Below are positions 21,650 to 30,854 of a DNA stretch of 37,446 nucleotides, piece by piece; the stretch's first letter is position 1; each line of letters opens with the position of its first letter. Under the pieces are notes generated by a model, which made no database searches, was not told the origin of the DNA, and worked only from the letters and a program-made list of their open reading frames with translations. The translations under genes and the position numbers were made by a program. Source of the DNA: Tubiluchus corallicola (taxonomy: Eukaryota > Priapulida > Priapulimorpha > Priapulimorphida > Tubiluchidae); contig JAQGDQ010001354.1 of assembly GCA_030141605.1 (NCBI GenBank), positions 7,501 to 44,946 on the forward strand, given 5' to 3'.

Positions 21650-21902
21650 AGATAAGATAAGATAAGATAAGATAAGATAAGATAAGATAAGATAAGATAA
21701 GATAAGATAAGATAAGATAAGATAAGATAAGATAAGATAAGATAAGATAAGATAAGATAAGATAAGATAAGATAAGATAAGATAAGATAAGATAAGATAA
21801 GATAAGATAAGATAAGATAAGATAAGATAAGATAAGATAAGATAAGATAAGATAAGATATGATAAGATAAGATAAGATAAGATAAGATAAGATAAGATAA
21901 GA
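21616..21902 (+). repeat. (GATAA)n pentanucleotide array
   Basis: About 57 nearly perfect GATAA units with one GATAT interruption at about 21856. On the minus strand it makes an artefactual Leu-Ser-Tyr-Leu-Ile repeat protein. GATAA is also the GATA-factor core, so it is a dense array of potential sites. Confidence 0.98.
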
Positions 21903-22150
21903 CAATTTAGAAGCATAAGCCTGTGCTATGTTACAGAACATATTCCACCACAGCACACGGGCACAGGTAGCAAAAAAAGAATTATTATGTGTAAACAAGA
22001 TGGACATATTGAACAAAAGTACCAAGCCAAAAATTTTTTTCCTATTAAAAAAATAATTTGGGACTGAAAGGGTTAATTGTTGCATCTGACAGTGACACAG
22101 TACCTTTCAATCCGTAATAATTGCAAAGCCAGTTAGTTTCATAGAAGCTT
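21903..22150. other. Spacer between two arrays
   Basis: Nothing is recognised in this short AT-rich stretch. Confidence 0.4.
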
Positions 22151-22505
22151 TACAATTACCAAAAATCCGTAAAATCTAGAAAACTACCAAAAATCCCGTA
22201 AAATCCAAAAAACTACCAAAAAAATCCGTAATACCTAGAAAACTTTATAAAAATCCGTGAAATCTAGAAAATTACCAAAAAAATCTGTAAAATCGAGAAA
22301 ACTACCAAAAAAACCCGTAGACTCGAGATAACTACCAAAAAATCCGTAAAATCTAGAAAATTACCAAAAAAATCCGTAAAATCGAGAAAACTACCAAAAA
22401 AATCCGTAAAATCTAGAAAACTCTAAAAACAATCCCTAAAATCTAGAAAACTAACAAAAAAATCCCTAAAATCCAGAAAACGAGCAAAAAAATCCGTAAA
22501 ATCTA
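22150..22505 (+). repeat. ~31-bp minisatellite, about 12 copies
   Basis: Degenerate units of the form AAAATCCGTAAAATCTAGAA followed by AACTACCAAA. A-run length and the TCTAGA/TCGAGA site vary between units. The array ends directly in a CCCTAA tract. Confidence 0.9.
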
Positions 22506-22507
22506 AT

Positions 22508-22526
22508 CCTAACCCTAACCCTAACC
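22508..22526 (-). repeat. Short interstitial telomeric tract (CCCTAA)3
   Basis: Three CCCTAA hexamers cap the 31-bp minisatellite, in the opposite orientation to the tract at 9362. Confidence 0.85.
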
Positions 22527-22841
22527 ATATATACAACTGTTAATAGTGTATTTACATTGCTTTGTACTGACGGGTATTACGTCGAAGTTTTGCAAACTTG
22601 TAAAAACACTATCTGTTGCACGAACCTAACACGGACCATATGCACATTGAAGCTGCTTATTGCGGAGCCTAGCTAGCAAACTAGGGAGGTATAGATTCAC
22701 TGCACAATGCGTATTTCGTGGTCTGAGGTCGCTCTAGTATTCGTCATAGCCATTCCGACCCAGCCGAAGCTCCCGTAGTCGGGGAATTAATTAATTAAAA
22801 TTAATTGCCTAATTAGCATTTGTACTACCATTTCAAAAGTT

Positions 22842-22975
22842 TGGGTTAGGGTTAGGGTTGGGTCGGGTTTAGGGTTGGGTTGGGTTAGGGTCAGGGTCAG
22901 GGTCAGGGTCAGGGTCAGGGTCAGGGTCAGGGTCAGGGTTGGGTTAGGGTTAGGGTTAGGTTGAGGGTTAGGCTT
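22842..22975 (+). repeat. Telomere-like tract with TCAGGG variant block
   Basis: TTAGGG and TTGGG units flank a uniform run of about ten TCAGGG hexamers at about 22889-22939. The matching right-arm tract (24243-24297) has only two or three of the variant. Confidence 0.93.
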
Positions 22976-23074
22976 AAGGCAGTTTTTAGTGTTCTTGAAC
23001 AACTTATTTTGATTGAATCAAATTAGTACTTATGGAGTTTTTTTACTTGGCTTATTAATATTCAGAAATAATTG

Positions 23075-24205
23075 TAAATGCCTGTTCTAAAGTCACTGTA
23101 AATGTCTGTTTTTACTTAGCTTATTATTGTTCTGAAGTCACTGTAAATGTCTGTTTTGACTTAGCTTATTATTGTTCTGAAGTCACTGTAAATGTCTGTT
23201 CTTACTTAGCTTATTATTGTTCTGAAGTCACTGTAAATGTCTGTTTTGACTTAGCTTATTATTGTTCTGAAGTCACTGTAAATGTCTGTTTTGATTTAGC
23301 TTATTACTGTTCTGAAGTCACTGTAAATGTCTGTTTTGACTTAGCTTATTATTGTTCTGAAGTCACTGTAAATGTCTGTTTTGACTTAGCTTATTACTGT
23401 TCTGAAGTCACTGTAAATGTCTGTTTTGATTTAGCTTATTACTGTTCTGAAGTCACTGTAAATGTCTGTTTTGACTTAGCTTATTATTGTTCTGAAGTCA
23501 CTGTAAATGTCTGTTCTGACTTAGCTTATTATTGTTCCGAAGTCAATGTAAATGTCTGTTTTGACTTAGCTTATTATTGTTCTGAAGTCAATGTAAATGT
23601 CTGTTCTGACTTAGCTTATTATTGTTCTGAAGTCACTGTAAATGTCTGTTTTGATTTAGCTTATTACTGTTCTGAAGTCACTGTAAATGTCTGTTTTGAC
23701 TTAGCTTATTATTGTTCTGAAGTCACTGTAAATGTCTGTTCTTACTTAGCTTATTATTGTTCTGAAGTCACTGTAAATGTCTGTTTTGACTTAGCTTATT
23801 ATTGTTCTGAAGTCAATGTAAATGTCTGTTCTGACTTAGCTTATTATTGTTCTGAAGTCACTGTAAATGTCTGTTCTGACTTAGCTTATTATTGTTCTGA
23901 AGTCACTGTAAATGTCTGTTCTGACTTAGCTTATTATTGTTCTGAAGTCACTGTAAATGTCTGTTTTGACTTAGCTTATTATTGTTCTGAAGTCAATGTA
24001 AATGTCTGTTATGACTTAGCTTATTATTGTTCTGAAGTCACTGTAAATGTCTGTTCTGACTTAGCTTATTATTGTTCCGAAGTCACTGTAAATGTCTGTT
24101 CTGACTTAGCTTATTATTGTTCTGAAGTCACTGTAAATGTCTATTTTGCCTTAGGATATTAATCGAAAGTCACTGTAAATGTCTGTTTTGATTTAGCTTA
24201 TTAAT
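23075..24205 (+). repeat. 45-bp satellite array, about 25 copies
   Basis: The unit is 45 bp: TCTGAAGTCACTGTAAATGT followed by CTGTTTTGACTTAGCTTATT and ATTGT. Point variants (TTTTGAC, TTCTGAC, TTCTTAC, CAATG) recur in small blocks, as expected from unequal exchange. Both ends are degenerate. Confidence 0.97.
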
Positions 24206-24242
24206 GTTCTTTTTTAAAGTTGAAATTTTATTTTAATTTCAG

Positions 24243-24297
24243 ACCCTGACCCTGACCCTAACCCAACCCTAACCCAACCCTAACCCTAACCCAAACT
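24243..24297 (-). repeat. Telomere-like tract of the right arm
   Basis: CCCTGA, CCCTAA and CCCAA units, inverted relative to the left arm tract at 22842-22975. Confidence 0.93.
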
Positions 24298-24473
24298 TTT
24301 GAAATGGTAGTACAAGCGCTAATTAGGCAATTAATTTTAATTAATTAATTCCCCGACTACGGGAGCTTCGGCTGGGTCGGAATGGCTATGACGAATACTA
24401 GAGCGACCTCAGACCACGAAATGTTGTGTAGTAAATCTGTATCTCCCTAGTTTGCTAGCTAGGCTCTGTATAA

Positions 24474-24530
24474 GTGTATGTGTATCCGTGCGTGTGTGAG
24501 TGCGTGTGTGTATGTGTGTGCGTGTGTGAA
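24474..24530 (+). repeat. Degenerate (TG)n tract
   Basis: TG dinucleotides with interruptions, just outside the 1.8-kb element. Confidence 0.8.
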
Positions 24531-25190
24531 CCAAAGCCACATGGGTGCTGGTAATGCATTACATGGGTTTACTATGCTATTCCTAAAAATAAAAAACACG
24601 CTCTTTGTGCTTTACTGGATTTGCTATTGGCTAGCTTGAAACCTTCGTCCGTTGTGGTAGGTCACTGAACATCTCCAGTCCAATTGGAAACATGCTTGCT
24701 TGCCTGTTTGAATATATTTGCTATATTTATGATTAAATTTACTTTTTTTAAACTGTCACATTTAAAATTTAATTACAGTTTTTTGTTTGCTGTTCATTTA
24801 ATAGCTGCATTTATAGATTGACTGCATTACTTGCTTTTTGTGTTAATTTGTCACATTATGATCACTGATTGCTTCATTTATTACATTTAAGACTTACTGC
24901 ACAAATTTTCTTTTGTTTTTTTTTGTTGTGCATTCATTATTTAACTACATTTTCGTTCATTTGCTGCATTTTAGTTCACTCGCTGCATTTATGATTTAAC
25001 CGCATTGCTTGCTTTTTTGTCGTTGCATTCTTGACTTGTTCAGTTGTTGTTTTAATTTTTAACTGCATTATTTGCTTGCTTTTTTTTCTATTGGTATAAT
25101 TATAATATAACCGCTTTGCATTTTGTTTATTTGCTTAAGACCTAACCACGTATTTATTCACTTAACCATGCGGTCTGCCGTGTTTTATAA
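24531..25190. other. T-rich stretch with degenerate GCATT repeats
   Basis: No gene is seen. From 24780 to 25060 phrases like GCTGCATTTATGATTTAAC recur irregularly. They also resemble 17660-17800. Confidence 0.4.
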
Positions 25191-25194
25191 TATT

Positions 25195-25336
25195 CCTAAG
25201 TTATATAGGGGTGGCTGACTCGATGCCTCCTGGTCTTTCGCCACCCCATATCTACACACTTTACATAATTTGTTGTATTTGCGCTATAAATATTATATTA
25301 GAGATAAATAAACCTTTTGAATTGAATTGAATTGAT
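25195..25336 (+). mobile_element. LINE-like 3' tail
   Basis: A GGGGTGGC...GCCACCCC hairpin (25208-25215 with 25240-25247) is followed by an AATAAA signal (25307-25312) and a (TTGAA)n tail at 25317-25335. A stem-loop plus short microsatellite tail is typical of CR1/Jockey-type LINE 3' ends. It cannot be linked to the RT fragment at 1-1240, which has its 3' end outside the window. Confidence 0.6.
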
Positions 25337-26150
25337 CTAAAGGAAAAGTGACCAAAGCCAACTGCCCTTCCCCCTTGACCAGTGGTCAGTGGTCACTACA
25401 CTGTAACTCGTCCCCCGCCCAGGACCACCAACCTTGTGAGTTTGGTGGTCCTAACTTGCAAAGCTTAAGATTTATTAAGCATTAAAGTTGTGGGGAATAA
25501 ATAATAATAATAACTCATTGAAAAATAGTAACATATTGCTATAGCAAAATGTTAATAATTGAAACAACAACGCGAAGAAATCGTCTTTATGCATTCTTGT
25601 TGATGTTTTCTAACTCTCTATTTACACTACTCGAGGCGCCACCTGTTAACAAAAATGCAAACATTTACACATTCTGATTTACCATGCGATATAAGATGTT
25701 ATTGCGCTGAAATCTCCATTGTAAATAAATTGCTTGATGAAATAATACACATGACTGATTTTAAAATGTTTTTGTGCTGAAATGTAAATTGGCTTTTTTT
25801 GACTTGGTATTACTTTTCTCTATTGTGAGCCTCCCGCACGATTCTCTCACTCGTTGTATTTTTCACAACACGCTTTGTACCTTGCGATCCTTGCTCTTTT
25901 ACCACTCACGTCTAGTGTACATAGTGAACAGATGTTGGCATAGTAAGGACCTCTACCGTCGACTGTTTTTTTAACATATTCCAATGTCTTGTTTCGTTAA
26001 ATTGGACACTGCTATATTTCACGCGCATGCGTTCAACGTTTTAATCAGTGAAATGAGACGAAAATACACCAAAACTGCGATTGTTGAAAGAAATCATCTG
26101 CAAATTACAAAACAAAATCATATTTTAAAGCCTATAATTAAGCATATTAA
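25337..26150. other. Gene-free stretch
   Basis: I see no supported gene. The 66- and 68-residue ORFs lack recognisable features. Confidence 0.4.
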
Positions 26151-26166
26151 TCTATTTGATAGAGGC

Positions 26167-26172
26167 TTTATT
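26167..26172 (-). terminator. Poly(A) signal overlapping the stop
   Basis: AATAAA on the minus strand, formed partly by the AAA-TAA end of the transmembrane exon. It would give a 3' UTR of only about 20-25 bases. Confidence 0.45.
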
Positions 26173-26286
26173 TCGCTCTTCGTGACATAGCGAATTGACT
26201 GTCTGTTGTGATAGAAACTGCTATAATCAGAGCAAGTAGTCCTAACACAGCACCAAGTATTGCACCTAGCCTTGTGTCTGATTCTT
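26168..26286 (-). CDS. Terminal exon encoding a transmembrane helix
   Basis: After a TTATAATTTTCAG acceptor, the phase 1 frame reads ESDTR, then the hydrophobic helix LGAILGAVLGLLALIIAV, then SITTDSQFAMSRRAK and a TAA stop at 26168-26170. The 38 residues thus give a single membrane span with a short tail carrying basic residues. AATAAA overlaps the stop. The exon has no ATG, so upstream exons must exist on the minus strand. The nearest recognised one is the TTLL exon ending at 29844, also phase 1, so joining the two would keep frame. TTLL enzymes are not known to me as membrane-anchored, so it may equally be the last exon of another gene. The helix and splice site are seen directly. Membership is inferred. 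Confidence 0.6.
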
Positions 26287-26335
26287 CTGAAAATTATAAT
26301 GTTTTTATTTGTATTTGAAATACCATCACTGCGCA

Positions 26336-26560
26336 ACAGCAGTAGCAGCAGCAGCAGTAGTAGTAGTAACAGCAGTAGTAATAGCTGTAGCAGCAGTAGC
26401 AGTAATGGTGGTAGCAGGAGCAGTAGTAGCAGCAGTAGCAGTAATGGTGGTAGCAGTAGCAGTAGTAGTAGTAGTAGTGGCAGCGTCAGCAGCAGCAGTC
26501 GTGGTAGCAGCAGCAGCAGTAGTAATAGTAGTGGAAACAGCAGCAGCGGTAGTATCAGTC
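26336..26560 (+). repeat. (AGT/AGC)n trinucleotide microsatellite
   Basis: About 225 bp of AGC, AGT and GGT triplets that read as Ser, Val/Ala or Thr/Ala runs in different frames. I treat these as non-coding. Confidence 0.92.
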
Positions 26561-26604
26561 ATTCATTCATTCATTCATTCATTCATTCATTCATTCAATC
26601 AATC
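26558..26604 (+). repeat. (TTCA)n microsatellite
   Basis: About ten TTCA tetranucleotides, followed by ATCA units. Confidence 0.95.
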
Positions 26605-28180
26605 AATAAATCAATTGACCATATAGTAACTCCTGCGCAAACAGGTTTTTTATTCAACAAAAGTGCTTTACAAATTCAATTGAATATATTTTACGTTATA
26701 ACATTCTAAAAGATTGTAAAAATTTATATAGCTTGCACAACTTGTATTTGAGTAGAACTTCTAGCACTGTTACTTGTCCGACTCACTGCAATTAAGAATG
26801 TAGTTTAAACTGACCAATAACGTCACACTATGTCACATGAAACTTTAAACTGGGGTGTAGTTTCATTAAAAATAAACGTCTATACTCTAAAAAACACTTT
26901 GCCAAAAATCAACTGCTACTCTTGAAACGTTTGAGTGGAAGATGGCGGTTTTGTTTGCAGTGCGCTTCTAGTATTTTCCATCCTGAAATGTTAAAATATG
27001 AGGCGTGATTGTAAAACCAGTATTGTAAAATATAGAGTACAATCATGAAACTAATATTATGTTTTAATTCAACACAGTCTAGTTGATTACAGTTTAAATT
27101 ATATAAAATAATTAATAAGTAGTGTAGCCCAGGTGTGCCCAACCTCCACCTTTTATTCTAAAATATGGCATTGGATATAAATTAGTGTTAATGATGCAAG
27201 TCCCACCACCTAAAAATACCAGCAGTTTAAACCCAAATCTTCTGAATAATTTTTGTACAAATATTTCGACACTTATTTGCTAAATTCATACACGCTTTGC
27301 TTTCAGCCAATCAGGTATCGTTTTAGTTCTGATTTTGACATGTGCACTTGTTTCCGAAGGTCAACACTTGCTGTACTTTGGAGCTGCAGTGGTAATCAGG
27401 TTAACTAGAGATGGCTCGTCTTCGTATCTGTGCTTTCTTCTGACCAGGCCTACAGTTTCCTGCTACCAGCTGTAGGTACTAAGTACGTGTTGGTATTAGT
27501 ACTAGGGGAGCTAGGTATCAGTTCCTTTTGTTTTACTTCTCTGTTATGTTCTTTTTTAATTTTACACAGAATCCTGTCTCAAGCTTTGCAAACAATCTAA
27601 ATTTCTTTCAGCCGAAGTTAACAAACAGCAATAGCTAGCCGTGTTATTCAATTCAGCTATGCTGTATTTTGGTTATGTTGAAACCATTATAAAGCTGCCC
27701 CGCCCCCGTGTCTGCAGACCTGAACCACCCCCGGGGTGACGAGGCGCCACCAGCAGTTCAATAAGCATTTTTTCCAGTGATTAATTATAAATAATACGAT
27801 TCGGAACACATCGACCGTTTATGTGGGGATTTTGTCAGTTCTTTCTGCATTAAACAACTTTTCAATGACTACGTCCCCTAATTTTTTGTTATCATAAATC
27901 ATTTTTACTTTTTAATGCATTTAATTATACGGAAAATTATTGCAAAAACCTTTTTTGGGTTATGTTTGCAAAACTACAGAATTCTCTCCGGTGACTTTGC
28001 TCATGTTTGAGTAGAATTAGGCCTATTGATCGGAACAAGTGTGGGCTGGATTGCATTAAATAAGCCGTGGGCCTCATTTCAAGGCAAGGTAGTAAACAGA
28101 CGTTTTATCCAGTATGTCAAGTCGTTCTCTGTTAAATTTTATCTGCTTAATTCCGATTAGCAATTAAATGTGCAGCATTC
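26605..28180. other. Large intron or intergenic stretch
   Basis: No exon was recognised. If the transmembrane exon belongs to the TTLL gene, this is intron. The 77-residue minus ORF at 26909-27142 has no family features. Confidence 0.4.
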
Positions 28181-28184
28181 GTCG

Positions 28185-28780
28185 TTTTACTATTTTATCA
28201 TTTTATTAACTTCTTCACAGCATTATAATTTTATTAACTTCGTCACAGCATTATAATTTTATTAACTTCTTCACAGCATTATAATTTTATTAACTTCGTC
28301 ACATCATTATAATTTTATTAACTTCGTCACATCATTATAATTTTATTAACTTCGTCACATCATTATAATTTTATTAACTTCGTCACATCATTATAATTTT
28401 ATTAACTTCGTCACAGCATTATCATTTTATTAACTTCGTCACATCATTATAATTTTATTAACTTCGTCACAGCATTATAATTGTATTAACTTCGTCACAT
28501 CATTATAATTTTATTAATTTCATCACAGCATTATAATTTTATTAACTTCGTCACAGCATTACAATTTTATTAATTTCGTCACAGCATTATAATTTTATTA
28601 ACTTCGTCACATCATTATAATTTTATTAACTTCGTCACAGCATTATAATTTTATTAACTTCGTCACAGCATTATAATTTTATTAACTTCGTCACAGCATT
28701 ATAATTTTATTAACTTCGTCACAGCATTATAATTTTATTAACTTCGTCACAGCATTATAATTTTATTAGCTTTGTCAGAT
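28185..28780 (+). repeat. 28-bp minisatellite, about 21 copies
   Basis: The unit is TTCGTCACAGCATTATAATT followed by TTATTAAC. CACAG and CACAT variants alternate in blocks. The first copies carry CTTC for CGTC. Confidence 0.96.
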
Positions 28781-28947
28781 AATTAATTTAATAATTTTTG
28801 ATACTTGATTAGCACAAATTATTTCGTTTACTTCAGATAAAACGAAGACTGGTCGTAAATGATATGATGTCATTCATTCAAGTAAGTCATTGTGTAATAA
28901 TGATTATGGTTTATGACGATGATTAAAAAGTCATTTTGAACAACCAT

Positions 28948-29788
28948 CTATAGGTTTTACACGTCAAATGTAGACCTACGTTAAGTCAAATGTAGATTTA
29001 GGTAATTCAAATGTGTCTTGGTAACTCAAATGTAGACTTAGGCAGTTCAAATGTGTTAACAATGATTTTCAAAAAATCTTGAGCGCTTTGGTAAGTCAAA
29101 TGTAGACACATGTCAAGTCAAATGTCCTATGTCTACATTTGACTTACCTAAGTCACATTTGAACTTTCCTGTGTCTACATTTGACTTACCCAAGTCACAT
29201 TTGAACTTTCATGTGTCTACATTTGACTTACCTAAGTCACATTTGAACTTTCCTGTGTCTACATTTGACTTACCTAAGTCACATTTGAACTTTCGTGTGT
29301 CTACATTTGACTTACCTAAGTCACATTTGAACTTTCCTGTGTCTACATTTGACTTACCTAAGTCACATTTGAACTTTCCTGTGTCTACATTTGACTTACC
29401 TAAGTCACATTTGAACTTTCCTGTGTCTACATTTGACTTACCTAAGTCACATTTGAACTTTCCTGTGTCTACATTTGACTTACCTAAGTCACATTTGAAC
29501 TTTCCTGTGTCTACATTTGACTTACCTAAGTCACATTTGAACTTTCCTGTGTCTACATTTGACTTACCTAAGTCACATTTGAACTTTCCTGTGTCTACAT
29601 TTGACTTACCTAAGTCACATTTGAACTTTCCTGTGTCTACATTTGACTTACCTAAGTCACATTTGAACTTTCCTGTGTCTACATTTGACTTACCTAAGTC
29701 ACATTTGAACTTTCCTGTGTCTACATTTGACTTACCTAAGTCACATTTGAACTTTCCTGTGTCTACATTTGACGTGTAAAACCTATAG
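28948..29788 (+). mobile_element. MITE-like inverted-repeat element, copy 1, with expanded arm
   Basis: Ends are CTATAGGTTTTACACGTCAA on the left and its exact inverse on the right (ACGTGTAAAACCTATAG). The left arm (to about 29130) matches the inverted right arm of copy 2 at 14.5-14.7 kb. The right arm has expanded into a 42-bp tandem array, and the unique middle of copy 2 is missing. It lies about 56 bp past the splice donor of a TTLL exon. Confidence 0.88.
29127..29772 (+). repeat. 42-bp minisatellite inside the MITE, about 15 copies
   Basis: The unit is GTGTCTACATTTGACTTACC followed by TAAGTCACATTTGAACTTTC and CT. Units are almost identical, with a C/A/G variant in three places near the left end. 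Because 42 is a multiple of three and the unit lacks stops in two frames, long repetitive ORFs appear on both strands. Confidence 0.97.
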
Positions 29789-29843
29789 TAGACAATCGGA
29801 CCCATATAACTAGCACCCGTAGGACACCTATAAGTTGTTTTAC

Positions 29844-30054
29844 CCTTTTCAGGATCACTATGGTATTTTCTTGTCCAGGCGTCTAGAAGTAAATTACTGT
29901 AACGCTTGTGTTCAAAATATTTGAAGTATTTATGAGACGTTGGACTAGGAAAGACGCGGTGGAAACATTCACGCCTCTGATACTCGTCTTCTGCTTCTAT
30001 CAGCTCACTTACATCTGCTGGTGTGAGATCATCTAGAATATGAGATTCTATTTC
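29844..30054 (-). CDS. ttll4: TTLL4-like polyglutamylase, exon downstream of catalytic domain
   Basis: A 211-bp exon, phase 0 in and phase 1 out, with acceptor TTTTCTTTTCCAG and donor AAGG|GTAAAA. It reads EIESHILDDLTPADV, then ELIEAEDEYQRR, then FHRVFPSPTSHKYFKYFEH and NLLLDAWTRKYH. The LTP-D-V, E-EDE-RR, F-R-FPS and FF-RY-N-L landmarks match the segment that follows the ATP-grasp core in TTLL4/TTLL5-type tubulin polyglutamylases, which contributes to microtubule-substrate recognition. The frame stays open past the donor into intron sequence and the 42-bp minisatellite, so failure to splice would give a repetitive tail. Family assignment is firm. TTLL4 over TTLL5 is my best judgement. Confidence 0.88.
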
Positions 30055-30730
30055 CTGGAAAAGAAAAAAACTGTACTCTACCAGAAGCAATGGCAATGGC
30101 AACCGCAAAAGATAACGACGTTTTCATAATGACAGCGATGATGATGACGACAGCCACGACAACAGTAACGATAGAAATAAAATGAAGGACAGCTAAGTGC
30201 AAAAGCAGCAACAACAACAATAAGACAAGAACAATAGCGGACAAAGGTTGACAACAGCTTAGCGAAGGTAACAGAAGCACAAAGTAGCAGCAACCATGAC
30301 AAGGTAATGACTTGCTTGCGTACTTGTTTGCCTACTTGCTTGCTTGCCTCCTTTCTTGCTTGCTTACTATCTTGCATGCTTACTTGCCAACTTGCTTGCT
30401 TACTTTCTTTCTTGCATACTTGCTTGCTTGTTTACTTACTTACTTGCTTGCTTACTTGCTTATTGACTTACTTGTTTACTTATTAACTTATATACTTACT
30501 TACTTGCTTGCTTGCTTGCTTGCTTACTTGCTCATTTACTTACTTGCTTACTTACTTACTTATTCACTTACTTACCACCTTACTTACTTATTTGGTAATG
30601 ACAATAACAATGACAAAAGTAACAATAAAAAGAACTTCATCAGAGTCGTGAGGAAGAATTTGACCAGGACTCGAATTCTACCCTTGAACGGGACGTGGTC
30701 AAGATTGGTAAAGAGTTGCAATCAACCTAC
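30055..30730 (-). other. TTLL intron with tetranucleotide repeat
   Basis: An intron of about 676 bp. Most of it is the CTTG/CTTA repeat at 30300-30590, plus degenerate CAA/GAC triplets at 30110-30290. Confidence 0.7.
30300..30590 (+). repeat. Degenerate (CTTG/CTTA)n tetranucleotide array
   Basis: About 290 bp of mixed CTTG, CTTA and CTTT units. It produces a Leu/Tyr/Ala-rich artefactual ORF on the plus strand and a Lys/Gln/Ala-rich one on the minus strand. Confidence 0.93.
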
Positions 30731-30854
30731 CTGTTCTGTCGCATTGTTTGCAAAGTAAAAACGCTTCCATCTTTCATGTGGCAAAAGATCAGACTCTTGA
30801 GGAGACTGCGGCATCTTGGGACCCGTAAAATCCTCTAAAACCACAGAATCATTG
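30731..30854 (-). CDS. ttll4: TTLL4-like polyglutamylase, linker exon
   Basis: A 124-bp exon, phase 2 in and phase 0 out, acceptor CATCTTTTCAG and donor CAG|GTAGGT. Joined to the previous exon it reads SNDSVVLEDFTGPKMPQ, then ESDLLPHERWKRFYFANN and ATEQ. The first part is a low-complexity acidic linker. The second resembles the helix that leads into the EIE/LTP-D block of the next exon. It belongs to the variable stretch after the EVN metal-binding motif of TTLL enzymes. It was placed by splice sites and phase agreement on both sides rather than by strong sequence identity. Confidence 0.8.

Larger units (their letters stand above)
22665..24466. mobile_element. 1.8-kb inverted-repeat element with telomere-like arms around a satellite
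   Basis: The left arm (22665 to about 22990) and the right arm (about 24240 to 24466) are inverted copies starting GAGCCTAGCTAGCAAACTAG. They share CGTGGTCTGAGGTCGCTCTA, CGACCCAGCCGAAGCTCCCG, an ATTAATTAATT block and GTACTACCATTTCAAAAGTT. Both then run inward into TTAGGG/TTGGG-type tracts. Between the arms is a 45-bp satellite. No ORF for a transposase is seen, and the flanks show no clear target-site duplication. The outer 25-30 bp of the arms are more diverged than the middle. Confidence 0.88.

Noticed and set aside
21360-22085. 241- and 115-residue Leu-Ser-Tyr-Leu-Ile repeat ORFs
   Set aside because: Pure translation of the (GATAA)n array on the minus strand, with no codon variation typical of selection.
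23075-24205. CRISPR-like array
   Set aside because: The 45-bp units, like the 28-, 42-, 66- and 80-bp ones, are head-to-tail with no unique spacers, in a eukaryotic genome with no cas genes.
26118-26336. 72-residue Cys-rich minus ORF starting MRSDGIS
   Set aside because: A different frame of the transmembrane exon. It runs through the splice acceptor, and its Cys content has no family pattern.
26260-26709. Ser-, Val/Ala- and Thr/Ala-rich ORFs
   Set aside because: Trinucleotide microsatellite read in different frames.
29129-29779. 216-residue plus-strand repeat ORF
   Set aside because: A 42-bp minisatellite inside a MITE, with no start or splice context on the plus strand.
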